A stretch of DNA of 14,632 bases from an uncultured Methylococcaceae bacterium (GTDB lineage: Bacteria; Pseudomonadota; Gammaproteobacteria; Methylococcales; Methylomonadaceae): contig CAIMDR010000385.1 of NCBI GenBank assembly GCA_903839795.1, positions 1 through 14,632 of the forward strand, given 5' to 3'. Shown in pieces: positions 1 through 6,776 of the stretch; positions within the stretch are counted from its first letter, which is position 1, and each line of letters begins with the position of its first letter. The translations under genes were made by a program, and so were the position numbers. The notes beneath the pieces were generated by a model. The model searched no databases and was not told the DNA's origin. It was given only the letters and a program-made list of their open reading frames with translations.

Positions 1-488
1 ACTGCTTGGGTTTCGTCTTTGGTAATACCAGTGCCGTCTCTATACATAACCCCTAAATTATCTTGTGCTTCTGCATACCCTTGTTCGGCAGCTTTACGAA
101 ACCACGCCACGGCTTGAGCTTCATCTTTAGTAATGCCTTTGCCGTTTACATACATAAATCCTAAATTAGATTGTGCCCTTGCATATCCTTGTTCAGCGGC
201 TTTGCGATACCATGCCACCGCTTGGGCTTCATCTTTAGCGATACCTTTACCGTAAACATAACAACCAGCCAATAATACTTGGGCGATTGCCTGTCCTTGT
301 TCTGCGGCTTGTTGCCAAAAAGCCAGCTCCTTGGGGCAGCTTTCTGAATAATAAGTTTCGCTGGAGCCTTTATGCTTAAAAACACTGTCTCGTTCTGCTT
401 CCATTGCTTTTAGACGGGTTTCTGTATCATCGGCGCTGGCTATACCGTTAATGACAAAAACACACAGGATAGCCAAAAATTGTTTCAT
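1..488 (-). CDS. Secreted Sel1-repeat protein, C-terminus cut by window edge
   Basis: Reading the minus strand from the ATG at 488-486 gives 162 codons with no stop before the window edge. Residues 1-19 form a signal peptide: a Lys near the start, a hydrophobic core, and an A-S-A cleavage site before D20. From about residue 52 there are three tandem repeats of 36 residues (roughly 52-88, 89-124, 125-160) with the Sel1-like pattern A-V-A-W-[YF]-R-K-A-A-E-Q-G-Y-A-x-A-Q-x-N-L-G, followed by a glycine-rich turn containing G-K-G-I. Sel1 repeats are alpha-helical hairpins used as protein-binding scaffolds, so a periplasmic or exported interaction role is likely; the partner is unknown. An AAGGGG ribosome site (495-500) lies six bases upstream of the ATG, inside the preceding gene, and the ATG overlaps that gene's stop codon (ATGA), so the two are probably translationally coupled. 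The repeats are close to identical, which suggests recent duplication or conversion. Confidence 0.9.
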   Translation of the reverse strand, partial: MKQFLAILCVFVINGIASADDTETRLKAMEAERDSVFKHKGSSETYYSESCPKELAFWQQAAEQGQAIAQVLLAGCYVYGKGIAKDEAQAVAWYRKAAEQGYARAQSNLGFMYVNGKGITKDEAQAVAWFRKAAEQGYAEAQDNLGVMYRDGTGITKDETQA

Positions 489-700
489 GCTTTACCCCTT
501 AATTTGTATAGAGCCGTAAGATGCGTTGACAAAGAAAACTCATCCCAAGCCACGGCTATTTCAGCCTGACATTTTCTTGATTCAACAATTGCCGCTAATT
601 TGGTATCTTCCAACTTATCCATCAGGACTTCATAAGCCATTGAATTATTTTTTAGTTGCGAAAGACTTGCGGCAGCCTCGACCAGAAGTGTGGTGGGCAT
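485..700 (-). CDS. Small protein resembling a shortened Phd/YefM (StbD-type) antitoxin
   Basis: A 71-residue frame starts at the ATG at 700-698, with AGGA about nine bases upstream. Its stop overlaps the start of the Sel1 gene (ATGA). Codon use and coupling suggest it is translated. The first 17 residues, ending in S-L-S-Q-L-K-N-N, look like the opening of Phd/StbD-type antitoxins (typically S-I-S-E-L-K-K-N-P). Residues 21-56, with M-A-Y-E-V-L-M-D-K-L-E-D and then E-I-A-V-A-W-D-E-F, look like the C-terminal half of the same family (Y-E-x-L-M-x-x-L-E-D ... E-I-x-V-x-L-D-E-L). The roughly 25 residues normally between these parts, which carry the V-A-V-L-N-x-N-x-P-A-F beta strands, are absent. 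It is therefore probably an internally deleted antitoxin, either a remnant or a repurposed small protein. No RelE/ParE toxin follows; the Sel1 gene is there instead. The family match is from memory, not a search. Confidence 0.6.
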   Translation of the reverse strand: MPTTLLVEAAASLSQLKNNSMAYEVLMDKLEDTKLAAIVESRKCQAEIAVAWDEFSLSTHLTALYKLRGKA

Positions 701-760
701 ATTATTTTTCCTGATGATTTGTTTGTATTAGCCAAGTAGCCGTTATGACGCTGGGGGTTG

Positions 761-793
761 AGACCTGTCAGGTTTTAAAAACCTGACAGGTCT
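761..793. repeat. 33-bp perfect palindrome (two 16-bp arms, one central base)
   Basis: Arms at 761-776 and 778-793 are exact reverse complements around a single A, with core ACCTGTCAGGTTTT. It could form a strong hairpin in RNA of either strand and might act as a bidirectional terminator or a dispersed extragenic repeat. It lies just outside the MITE-like element, 20 bp from its target duplication. I believe closely similar palindromes are dispersed in other bacterial genomes, but that is from memory. Confidence 0.85.
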
Positions 794-817
794 GAAAATA
801 CCTTCAATCATCTGTCA

Positions 818-1001
818 CTCGATGTTCAAGTTTTTATATCGGCCTTTAAAAACAGTAAGTTAAAAACCATGAAATTCATATTTTTGAGGTTATTTTATGA
901 ATTTTCAAATACCAAAAATCATAATGCATTGATTTATAATAAAACTTAAATTCGCTCTGTTTAATTTAAAATCAACAACTTATAAAAACTTGAACATCGA
1001 G
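818..1001. mobile_element. MITE-like element, 184 bp, with 21-bp terminal inverted repeats and TGTCA target duplication
   Basis: The ends 818-838 and 981-1001 are perfect 21-bp inverted repeats (reading CTCGATGTTCAAG then TTTTTATA). Both are flanked directly by TGTCA (813-817 and 1002-1006), as expected for a 5-bp target site duplication. The interior is AT-rich and has no plausible coding frame. It contains a subterminal imperfect inverted pair, near 871-880 and 896-906. These are the hallmarks of a non-autonomous miniature inverted-repeat transposable element mobilised in trans. The parent transposase family cannot be named from this window. It sits in a gene-free stretch between the antitoxin-like gene and glgA. 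Confidence 0.75.
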
Positions 1002-1172
1002 TGTCATCAAATTTTTAATAGCCCTATCGTCACATTGTAAATTTCCATTCACGTTGTTGTAAGCTCATACAGATAACATCTCTTGAAGGGATGGTATCTG
1101 TTCACATCGAAATTATTTATCTGAAAATCTATAGCAGTCAATGGTTGCTGGATACGATAGGCGCGTTTTTAA
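1002..1172. other. Gene-free stretch after the MITE; holds one imperfect hairpin (1070-1100)
   Basis: No convincing gene is present. A 13-bp inverted pair with two mismatches (1070-1082 and 1088-1100, loop TTGAA) could form a hairpin about 70 bp beyond the glgA stop. It lacks a following T-run in the glgA direction, so it is not a canonical terminator. A weaker outer pair, CCTATCGT at 1023-1030 and ACGATAGG at 1154-1161, brackets it. The stretch may be a remnant of another small repeat element. Confidence 0.4.
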
Positions 1173-2606
1173 TTAAAGGCTTTCGTATAGCGCCAGATAC
1201 TGCTCGGCACTGTTCTGCCAGGAAAAATCTTTTTTCATGGCATTAAGTTGCATTTTCTTCCAGGTTTCAGGAATGCTGTATAAAATCAGGGTGCGTTTAA
1301 TCGCTTCCAGTAAAGCGCCTGAACCGGCTTCGGTAAACATAATGCCGCTTGCTGTGTGGTTGGCCAATGTTTCCGGCAAGGTATCCGTCACGGTATCTGC
1401 CAAGCCGCCTGTTTTTCTGACGATAGGAATAGTGCCGTAACGTTGGCTGTACATTTGATTTAAACCGCAGGGTTCAAAGCGTGATGGCATCAAGAAAATA
1501 TCTGCTCCCGCTTCGATAAGATGAGCCAATGCTTCATCATAACCAATTGATATCGCAATTTTATCCGGGTGTTCAAGCGCCAGCTTTTTTAGTTGTTTTT
1601 CAAAGTTTTTATCGCCACTGCCCAGCAATACAAATTGCATGTTCAGGTTAACCATCTCGGGAAGACACTCCAAAATCAGATCAATACCTTTTTGCTCTAC
1701 CAGTCGACCAATGAGTCCAAAGAGGGGGATATTATCATTAACCGGAAGTGCAAAGCGAGCCTGTAATGCAGACTTGTTAAAGTGCTTTTTATTAAGTGTT
1801 GCGGCGGTATAAGGTTGAGTAATCAAAGGGTCTGTTTCAGAATCCCATTGATCGAGATCAATGCCGTTAATGATACCGCCTAAAAATTCTTTGCGATGAT
1901 CCAGCAGTCCTTCAAGACCATAACCAAATTCGGGTGTTTGAATTTCCAGGGCATAAGTCGGACTCACGGTGGTGATGTGATCGGCATAAACCAGTCCGCC
2001 TTTAATAAAAGACACCATTTCATGAAACTCTAAGCCGGCGGGATGCCATAATTGACCCGGCAAGTTTAATAAGGCAGCGGTACTGGCAGGAAATAAACCT
2101 TGGTAGGCCATGTTATGTATGGTGAATACGGTCGATGGCCGGTCGTGTTCAAGTGATAAAAAGGCGGGAACCAAGCCGCTTTGCCAATCGTTACAGTGAA
2201 CAACGTCCGGCTTCCAGTCCTGATAAATTCTATCCATAGACGCTTCAACCGCAATGCGACAAAACAAGCCAAAGCGTTCAGCATTATTGGTCCACGGCTC
2301 GCCTTTTTCATCGACATAAGGATTGCCCGGATAATTGAAATACGCCGGATAATCAACCAGCCAGACGATAACATTACTATCCGGTATGCGGGTTTCAAGG
2401 ATATTGATATTCCGGTTATCAACTCGTACAGAGCAAAGAAAACGGACGTTTTCACTGGTTTTTAAGGCTTGATAATTAGGGATAATCAGTTTTATGTCAT
2501 TAGACAATTCAGCCAATGCTTTAGGCAAACTGCCACAAACATCAGCAAGACCTCCGGTTTTAATCAGAGGGTGAGCTTCGCTGGTAACAAAAAGAATTTT
2601 TTTCAT
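1173..2606 (-). CDS. glgA: Glycogen synthase (ADP-glucose dependent, GT5)
   Basis: Transfers glucose from ADP-glucose to the non-reducing end of a growing alpha-1,4-glucan in the cytoplasm. The chosen ATG at 2606-2604 gives 477 residues, the same length as E. coli GlgA. An upstream in-frame GTG at 2708 would add 34 residues translated from the heptamer repeat and is rejected. Visible motifs are the ADP-glucose-binding K-T-G-G at residues 16-19, H-C-N-D-W at 137-141, T-I-H-N at 162-165, the second-domain G-L-I-G-R-L-V-x-Q-K-G around 297-307, and P-S-R-F-E-P-C-G-L at 374-382 with catalytic Glu378 (E. coli Glu377). K-T-G-G-L-A-D-T-V follows at 398-406. No clear Shine-Dalgarno precedes the ATG. 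The gene lies 150 bp after glgB on the same strand, so both probably share a transcript, with the repeat-filled spacer between them. Confidence 0.97.
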   Translation of the reverse strand: MKKILFVTSEAHPLIKTGGLADVCGSLPKALAELSNDIKLIIPNYQALKTSENVRFLCSVRVDNRNINILETRIPDSNVIVWLVDYPAYFNYPGNPYVDEKGEPWTNNAERFGLFCRIAVEASMDRIYQDWKPDVVHCNDWQSGLVPAFLSLEHDRPSTVFTIHNMAYQGLFPASTAALLNLPGQLWHPAGLEFHEMVSFIKGGLVYADHITTVSPTYALEIQTPEFGYGLEGLLDHRKEFLGGIINGIDLDQWDSETDPLITQPYTAATLNKKHFNKSALQARFALPVNDNIPLFGLIGRLVEQKGIDLILECLPEMVNLNMQFVLLGSGDKNFEKQLKKLALEHPDKIAISIGYDEALAHLIEAGADIFLMPSRFEPCGLNQMYSQRYGTIPIVRKTGGLADTVTDTLPETLANHTASGIMFTEAGSGALLEAIKRTLILYSIPETWKKMQLNAMKKDFSWQNSAEQYLALYESL

Positions 2607-2622
2607 AGATGATTTAAGGGCA

Positions 2623-2702
2623 GGTACAAGGTACAAGGTACAAGGTGCAAGGTGCAAGGTGCAAGGTGCAAGGTGCAAGGTGCAAGGTGCAAGGTGCAAG
2701 GT
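2623..2702. repeat. Heptamer tandem array, 11 copies (GGTACAA x3, GGTGCAA x8)
   Basis: On the plus strand GGTACAA occurs three times (2623-2643) and GGTGCAA eight times (2644-2699), followed by a partial GGT. The copies are perfect. The array begins 17 bp upstream of the glgA start and lies inside the presumed glgB-glgA transcript, where it reads TTGCACC/TTGTACC. Near-perfect heptamer arrays change copy number by slippage, which here would alter spacing and mRNA folding directly ahead of glgA. The clean split between A and G variants suggests the G variant expanded recently. Confidence 0.97.
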
Positions 2703-2710
2703 AATCACTC

Positions 2711-2752
2711 TTAACCCTTAACCCTTAACCTTGCACCTTATAACCTTTAACC
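2711..2752. repeat. Opposed degenerate heptamers (TTAACCC/TTGCACC), able to pair with the main array
   Basis: The stretch reads TTAACCC, TTAACCC, TTAACC, TTGCACC, TTATAACC, TTTAACC, in the opposite orientation to the neighbouring GGTGCAA array. The segment 2728-2739 is exactly complementary over 12 bases to AAGGTGCAAGGT in that array, for example at 2691-2702. The glgB-glgA mRNA can therefore form a hairpin in several registers. The segment ends four bases beyond the glgB stop. It could act as an mRNA stability or attenuation element, but no T-run marks a terminator. Confidence 0.8.
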
Positions 2753-2756
2753 TAAT

Positions 2757-5165
2757 TTATACTTTTAGAATCAATGCGCCCAATGGTGGCAAATTAAGCT
2801 TAATTGAATGCGGTTGATTCATCCACGGCACAGGCTCAGATACTACAGCACCATTACCCACGTTGCTGCCATCGTAATAAGTGGAATCTGAATTAAAAAT
2901 TTCACTATAAGTACCCGCTTCAGGTACGCCGAGTCGATAATTTTCCCTTGGAACGGGAGTGAAATTAAGTACAATAATTAATTCTTCCAGTGTATTTTTA
3001 CGACGGTAACTGATAATGGACTGCTCAACGTCATGACAATCAATCCACTCAAAACCATGATGATCAAAATCATGACTAAATAAAGCCGGATGGGTTTTAT
3101 ACAACTGATTAAGATCTTTAACCAAGGTTTGAACGCCTTTGTGATGGGGGTAATCCAGCACATACCAATCTAAATCTTTATTGGCATTCCATTCAGTACC
3201 TTGTCCAAATTCACAGCCCATAAACAACAGTTTTTTACCTGGATAGGTATACATAAATGTGTATAACAGTCGTAAATTAGCAAATCGCTGCCATTCATCG
3301 CCCGGCATTTTACTCAGTAATGAACCTTTCCCATGCACCACTTCATCATGTGAAAAAGGCAAGGCAAAGTTTTCCGTAAAGGCATAGAGCATACCGAAAG
3401 TCAGTTTGTCATGATGGTACTTACGATGGATGGGTTCCTCGCTCATGTACGACAGTACGTCATGCATCCAGCCCATATTCCATTTCATCGAAAAGCCCAA
3501 ACCACCGGTCCAGGTGGGGCGAGTGACTTGAGGCCAGGAAGTTGATTCTTCAGCCATCATGACTGTACCTGGATGCAGATCATGAGTAACAGTGTTCAGT
3601 TCTCTAAAGAAATCGATGGCTTCCAGATTCTCGTTACCGCCATACATGTTGGGAATCCAGTCATTATCTTCGCGGGAATAATCCAGATAAAGCATGGAAG
3701 CTACTGCATCGACGCGTAAGCCATCAAGGTGAAATTCTTCCAGCCAGAAGTTCGCGCTGGCCAATAAAAAGTTTTTAACTTCATTGCGTCCGTAGTTATA
3801 GATCAGCGTGCCCCAGTCACGGTGTTCGCCTTTACGTGGATCTTCATGTTCATACAGGGCGCTGCCATCAAAACGAGCCAGCGCAAACGCATCTTTAGGA
3901 AAATGGGCGGGCACCCAATCCAGAATAATACCGATGCCATTTTGGTGGCAAATATCAATAAAATAGCGAAAATCATCAGGTGAACCGTGACGACTGGTTG
4001 GCGCAAAGTAACCGGTGGTTTGATAACCCCATGAGCCATCGAACGGGTGTTCGGTAATCGGCAATAATTCAATATGGGTAAAGCCTAACTGTTTAACATA
4101 GTTAACCAGTTCGATCGCGAGAGCTCGGTAGGAGAGAAAATTGCCTTGGTTATCACGGCGCCATGAGCCCAAGTGGACTTCGTAGATAGACATGGGTTCG
4201 TGCAGCCAATCGTGTTTGACGCGTTGAGTCATCCATTGGTCATCATTCCAGGTATAACTTTTTTGCTTGACTACAATGGACGAGGTGTTGGGACGAAATT
4301 CAAATTGCTGCCCGTAAGGATCTGTTTTTAATAGAACCTCGTTGGTATTGCGATTTAATATTTCAAACTTGTACAAGCAGCCGGTCTTTAAACCGGGGAC
4401 AAATATTTCCCAAATACCGCTGCCACCCAAACTACGCATGGGGTTGCAGCGACCATCCCAGCGATTAAAGTCACCGACCACACTCACTCTGCCTGCATTG
4501 GGCGCCCACAAGGTAAATAAAACGCCATCAATGCCGTCAACGCTATGCAGGTGCCCACCCATTTTTTGGTAGATATGCCAATGTTTACCTTCACCGAACA
4601 AATGTTGATCAAACTCAGGGAATTGAGTACCAAAGTCATAAGGATCATAGCCCTCGTGGGTGTAACCGTTTTTATCTACCCACGTTAATTTATAGTGTTG
4701 CGGCAGTTCGCCTTCTTTGGCGAAATATTCGAAAAAATCCGAACCGGGTATCCGATTTAAAGCCGGCCCTTTATCACTGAAGTTTACCGTCTCTGCATAA
4801 GGCAAATAAACGTTAACATGAGCTTGGTTATTTTTGATATGTCGACCCAAAACAGCAAAAGGATCATGGTGTTTTGCTTCGCTAATTTTTTGTGCGTCGG
4901 AATCCAGCTTGTTCTCTTCTATTTTTACTGCTATGGTTTTTATAGGGCTGGAAACTGGAGCATTAATTTTTGCTTTAACGACGGCTTTTTCTTTTTCTTT
5001 TACCTTTGGTTTTACGCTTTTCTTGGGTTTGGATACAGGTTTGCTTGATGTCGATTTTTTATCAATAACTTTCGTGGCATCAGAGTCAGGCGTGTTTACT
5101 TCCGGTTTTACGGGAGTCGCTTTTTTAGTATCAGGGTCAATTGTGTTATCAGAATGCTTTATCAC
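2757..5165 (-). CDS. glgB: 1,4-alpha-glucan branching enzyme (GH13) with Lys/Pro-rich N-terminal extension
   Basis: Forms the alpha-1,6 branches of glycogen. It has 802 residues from a GTG at 5165-5163, with GAGG nine bases upstream. The next in-frame Met is near residue 202, well inside the enzyme, so the GTG is the best start. The conserved enzyme begins at about residue 99 (H-H-D-P-F-A-V-L-G), followed by two beta-sandwich segments (about 115-190 and 205-310) and the GH13 barrel. Catalytic residues are the nucleophile Asp486 in G-L-R-V-D-A-V-A-S, the Glu of M-A-E-E-S (539/540), and Asp607 in S-H-D-E-V-V-H-G-K. The C-terminal beta domain is complete. Residues 1-98 are unusual: low-complexity, rich in Lys, Pro, Val, Ser and Thr, with a partly repeated D-S-D-A-[TQ]-K motif at about 27-32 and 88-93. 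E. coli GlgB has 728 residues, so the extension explains most of the difference. First gene of the minus arm, ahead of glgA. Confidence 0.97.
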   Translation of the reverse strand: MIKHSDNTIDPDTKKATPVKPEVNTPDSDATKVIDKKSTSSKPVSKPKKSVKPKVKEKEKAVVKAKINAPVSSPIKTIAVKIEENKLDSDAQKISEAKHHDPFAVLGRHIKNNQAHVNVYLPYAETVNFSDKGPALNRIPGSDFFEYFAKEGELPQHYKLTWVDKNGYTHEGYDPYDFGTQFPEFDQHLFGEGKHWHIYQKMGGHLHSVDGIDGVLFTLWAPNAGRVSVVGDFNRWDGRCNPMRSLGGSGIWEIFVPGLKTGCLYKFEILNRNTNEVLLKTDPYGQQFEFRPNTSSIVVKQKSYTWNDDQWMTQRVKHDWLHEPMSIYEVHLGSWRRDNQGNFLSYRALAIELVNYVKQLGFTHIELLPITEHPFDGSWGYQTTGYFAPTSRHGSPDDFRYFIDICHQNGIGIILDWVPAHFPKDAFALARFDGSALYEHEDPRKGEHRDWGTLIYNYGRNEVKNFLLASANFWLEEFHLDGLRVDAVASMLYLDYSREDNDWIPNMYGGNENLEAIDFFRELNTVTHDLHPGTVMMAEESTSWPQVTRPTWTGGLGFSMKWNMGWMHDVLSYMSEEPIHRKYHHDKLTFGMLYAFTENFALPFSHDEVVHGKGSLLSKMPGDEWQRFANLRLLYTFMYTYPGKKLLFMGCEFGQGTEWNANKDLDWYVLDYPHHKGVQTLVKDLNQLYKTHPALFSHDFDHHGFEWIDCHDVEQSIISYRRKNTLEELIIVLNFTPVPRENYRLGVPEAGTYSEIFNSDSTYYDGSNVGNGAVVSEPVPWMNQPHSIKLNLPPLGALILKV

Positions 5166-5189
5166 TTTGAATGGCCTCGGTGTAGTAGT

Positions 5190-5217
5190 AGAATAAAAGT
5201 TAGTTGAATCTTACCAA
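5190..5217 (-). promoter_or_regulatory. Possible glgB promoter
   Basis: On the minus strand TTGGTA (5217-5212) and TATTCT (5195-5190) are separated by 16 bp, each matching four of six bases of the sigma-70 consensus. The site lies 25 bp upstream of the glgB GTG. The match is modest. It overlaps the candidate glgC -35 region on the other strand, so the two arms might compete for polymerase. Confidence 0.3.
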
Positions 5218-5238
5218 AATAACAAACAATTGTAATAT
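5211..5238 (+). promoter_or_regulatory. Possible glgC promoter
   Basis: TTACCA (5211-5216) and TAATAT (5233-5238) are separated by 16 bp, 23 bp upstream of the glgC ATG. The match to sigma-70 is modest. The whole divergent spacer between glgB and glgC is only 96 bp, so both promoters must lie within it or inside the genes. Confidence 0.35.
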
Positions 5239-5261
5239 CTATATCAACATGGAGATGAAAA

Positions 5262-6542
5262 ATGTCAGTGTCAAGCAATCAAAAGCATGATCATAATGTC
5301 GGTCATTTAACCCGTAATACAATCGCATTAATATTAGCTGGTGGCCGAGGCTCGCGGTTGATGAACATGACAGATTGGCGTGCCAAGCCTGCCGTTCCCT
5401 TTGGAGGCAAGTTTCGCATTATTGATTTTCCGTTATCGAATTGTGTCAATTCCGGTATTCGTAAAATTGGTATTTTGACGCAATATAAGTCGGATTCTCT
5501 GATTCGTCATATCCAGCAAGGCTGGGGGTTTTTACGCGGTGAGTTTGGTGAGTATGTAGATTTAATGCCCGCACAACAACGACACGACGAAGATTCTTGG
5601 TATAAAGGCACCGCTGACGCTATTTTTCAAAACATAGATATTCTCCGCAGTCGCAATCCCGAACACATTTTGGTGTTGGCCGGTGATCACATTTACAAAA
5701 TGGATTATGGCGCAATGCTGGCTGACCATGTTGAAAAAAAGGCAGATCTAACTATTGGTTGTTTGGAAGTATCACTGGAAGAAGCATCCGCCTTTGGGGT
5801 AATGGATGTTGATGAAAATCGCCGTGTTAAAGCGTTTGTAGAGAAACCCGAACATCCACCGGTTATGCCGGGTAGAACTGATACCGCTTTGGCGTCCATG
5901 GGTATTTATATTTTTAATGTCGGTTTTCTTTTTGAACAATTGCTTAAAGATGCTGACACTAAAGGTTCTACCAATGATTTTGGCAAAGATATTATTCCGG
6001 CCGTTATTGATAAATACATCGTTAATGCCTATCCGTTTTTAGACTTGCAAACCGGCGACCAAAGTTACTGGCGTGATGTAGGTACCATTGACGCTTACTG
6101 GGCGGCTAATATGGAGTTAATCGGTGTAAATCCGGGCTTAAATCTGTATGATAATACCTGGCCAATATGGACTAACCAAGAACAAACCCCACCCGCCAAA
6201 TTTGTTTTTGATGATGATGAAAGGCGTGGGCAAGCGGTTGACTCCATGGTTTCTGGCGGCTGCGTTATTTCTGGAGCAAAAGTCAGACATTCCTTGTTGT
6301 TCTCAAATGTCCGTGTTAACTCGTTTACTACAGTGCAAGACTCTATCGTGTTGCCTCAAGTTAATATTGCGCGTCATTGCCGTATTACCAAAGCGATTAT
6401 AGAAAAAGGCTGTGAAGTTCCGGAAGGCACTATTATTGGCGAGAACAGGGCAGACGACGAAAGACGGTTTTTTGTCAGCCCCTGCGGCGTTGTTTTAGTG
6501 ACCCCCGATATGCTGGGACAAAAATTGCATTACGTTCGATAA
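5262..6542 (+). CDS. glgC: Glucose-1-phosphate adenylyltransferase (ADP-glucose pyrophosphorylase)
   Basis: Makes ADP-glucose and pyrophosphate from ATP and glucose-1-phosphate, the committed and usually allosterically controlled step of bacterial glycogen synthesis. It has 426 residues, close to the E. coli 431. The ATG has GGAG at 5251-5254, seven bases upstream. Motifs are the nucleotide-binding G-G-R-G-S-R-L at 27-33, [10 protein letters not shown] at 41-50, F-R-I-I-D-F at 51-56, G-T-A-D-A at 116-120, the catalytic Asp142 in L-A-G-D-H-I-Y, and the glucose-1-phosphate Lys195 in F-V-E-K-P. The C-terminal left-handed beta-helix is present (V-S-G-G-C-V-I-S-G near 330). Numbering runs in register with E. 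coli through residue 195. Position 39, the fructose-1,6-bisphosphate activator lysine in E. coli, is Trp here, so the effector response may differ. It leads the plus arm, divergent from glgB. Confidence 0.97.
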   Translation: MSVSSNQKHDHNVGHLTRNTIALILAGGRGSRLMNMTDWRAKPAVPFGGKFRIIDFPLSNCVNSGIRKIGILTQYKSDSLIRHIQQGWGFLRGEFGEYVDLMPAQQRHDEDSWYKGTADAIFQNIDILRSRNPEHILVLAGDHIYKMDYGAMLADHVEKKADLTIGCLEVSLEEASAFGVMDVDENRRVKAFVEKPEHPPVMPGRTDTALASMGIYIFNVGFLFEQLLKDADTKGSTNDFGKDIIPAVIDKYIVNAYPFLDLQTGDQSYWRDVGTIDAYWAANMELIGVNPGLNLYDNTWPIWTNQEQTPPAKFVFDDDERRGQAVDSMVSGGCVISGAKVRHSLLFSNVRVNSFTTVQDSIVLPQVNIARHCRITKAIIEKGCEVPEGTIIGENRADDERRFFVSPCGVVLVTPDMLGQKLHYVR

Positions 6543-6552
6543 TCAGCAATGA

Positions 6553-6587
6553 CCGGATGGGTGGAACGCCATGCAAAACCCGTCCGG
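6553..6587. repeat. Hairpin-forming inverted repeat after glgC
   Basis: CCGGATGGGT (6553-6562) pairs with ACCCGTCCGG (6578-6587) through ten base pairs, one a G-U wobble in RNA, around a 15-base loop. It lies 10 bp past the glgC stop. No T-run follows, so it is not a standard terminator. It could be a REP-like element or a 3'-end stabiliser that lets glgC and the downstream genes differ in expression. Confidence 0.55.
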
Positions 6588-6648
6588 GGTTCCAGTCGGT
6601 CAGGAAATCGACTAAGGAATGAGCATGAAATAACTTCGGCATCTTGCT

Positions 6649-6681
6649 CCCTCTCCCTTTGGGAGAGGGCTGGGGTGAGGG
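6649..6681. repeat. CCCTCTCCC/GGGAGAGGG extragenic repeat
   Basis: A perfect 9-bp stem (6649-6657 and 6661-6669) with a TTT loop is followed by CTGGGGTGAGGG. This core closely resembles an extragenic repeat seen in many proteobacterial genomes (recognised from memory). Together with the preceding hairpin it fills much of the 234-bp gap between glgC and the GH57 gene, so it may partly insulate the downstream pair from the glgC transcript. No clear promoter is visible in the gap. Confidence 0.65.
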
Positions 6682-6776
6682 AATATAAATGGTCAAGTCA
6701 TTTCATGCACGTTCTTAAGCATTACGTTTAAAAAATCCCTACCCTGCATAACGCTAATTGGCGAGAATAGAAAACT

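Noticed and set aside
526..714. 62-codon plus-strand frame opposite the antitoxin-like gene
   Set aside because: No upstream ribosome site; the opposite strand has coupling, a ribosome site and a family resemblance.
1070..1100. Rho-independent terminator for glgA
   Set aside because: A hairpin exists but has two mismatches and no T-run following in the glgA direction.
2066..2455. 129-codon minus-strand frame inside glgA
   Set aside because: Alternative-frame shadow within a strongly conserved glgA coding region.
2607..2708. Upstream GTG start for glgA giving a 34-residue repetitive N-terminus
   Set aside because: The extension is only the heptamer repeat read through (L-H-L-A-P-C-T units). 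The ATG at 2606 gives exactly the usual 477 residues and begins at the conserved M-K-K-I-L-F-V-T-S-E.
2623..2752. CRISPR-like array
   Set aside because: Units are contiguous 7-mers without spacers and no cas gene is near.
4834..5196. Plus-strand frames of 76 and 120 codons opposite the glgB start
   Set aside because: They are Phe/Ser-rich antisense shadows of the Lys-rich GlgB tail, with no ribosome site or recognisable motif.
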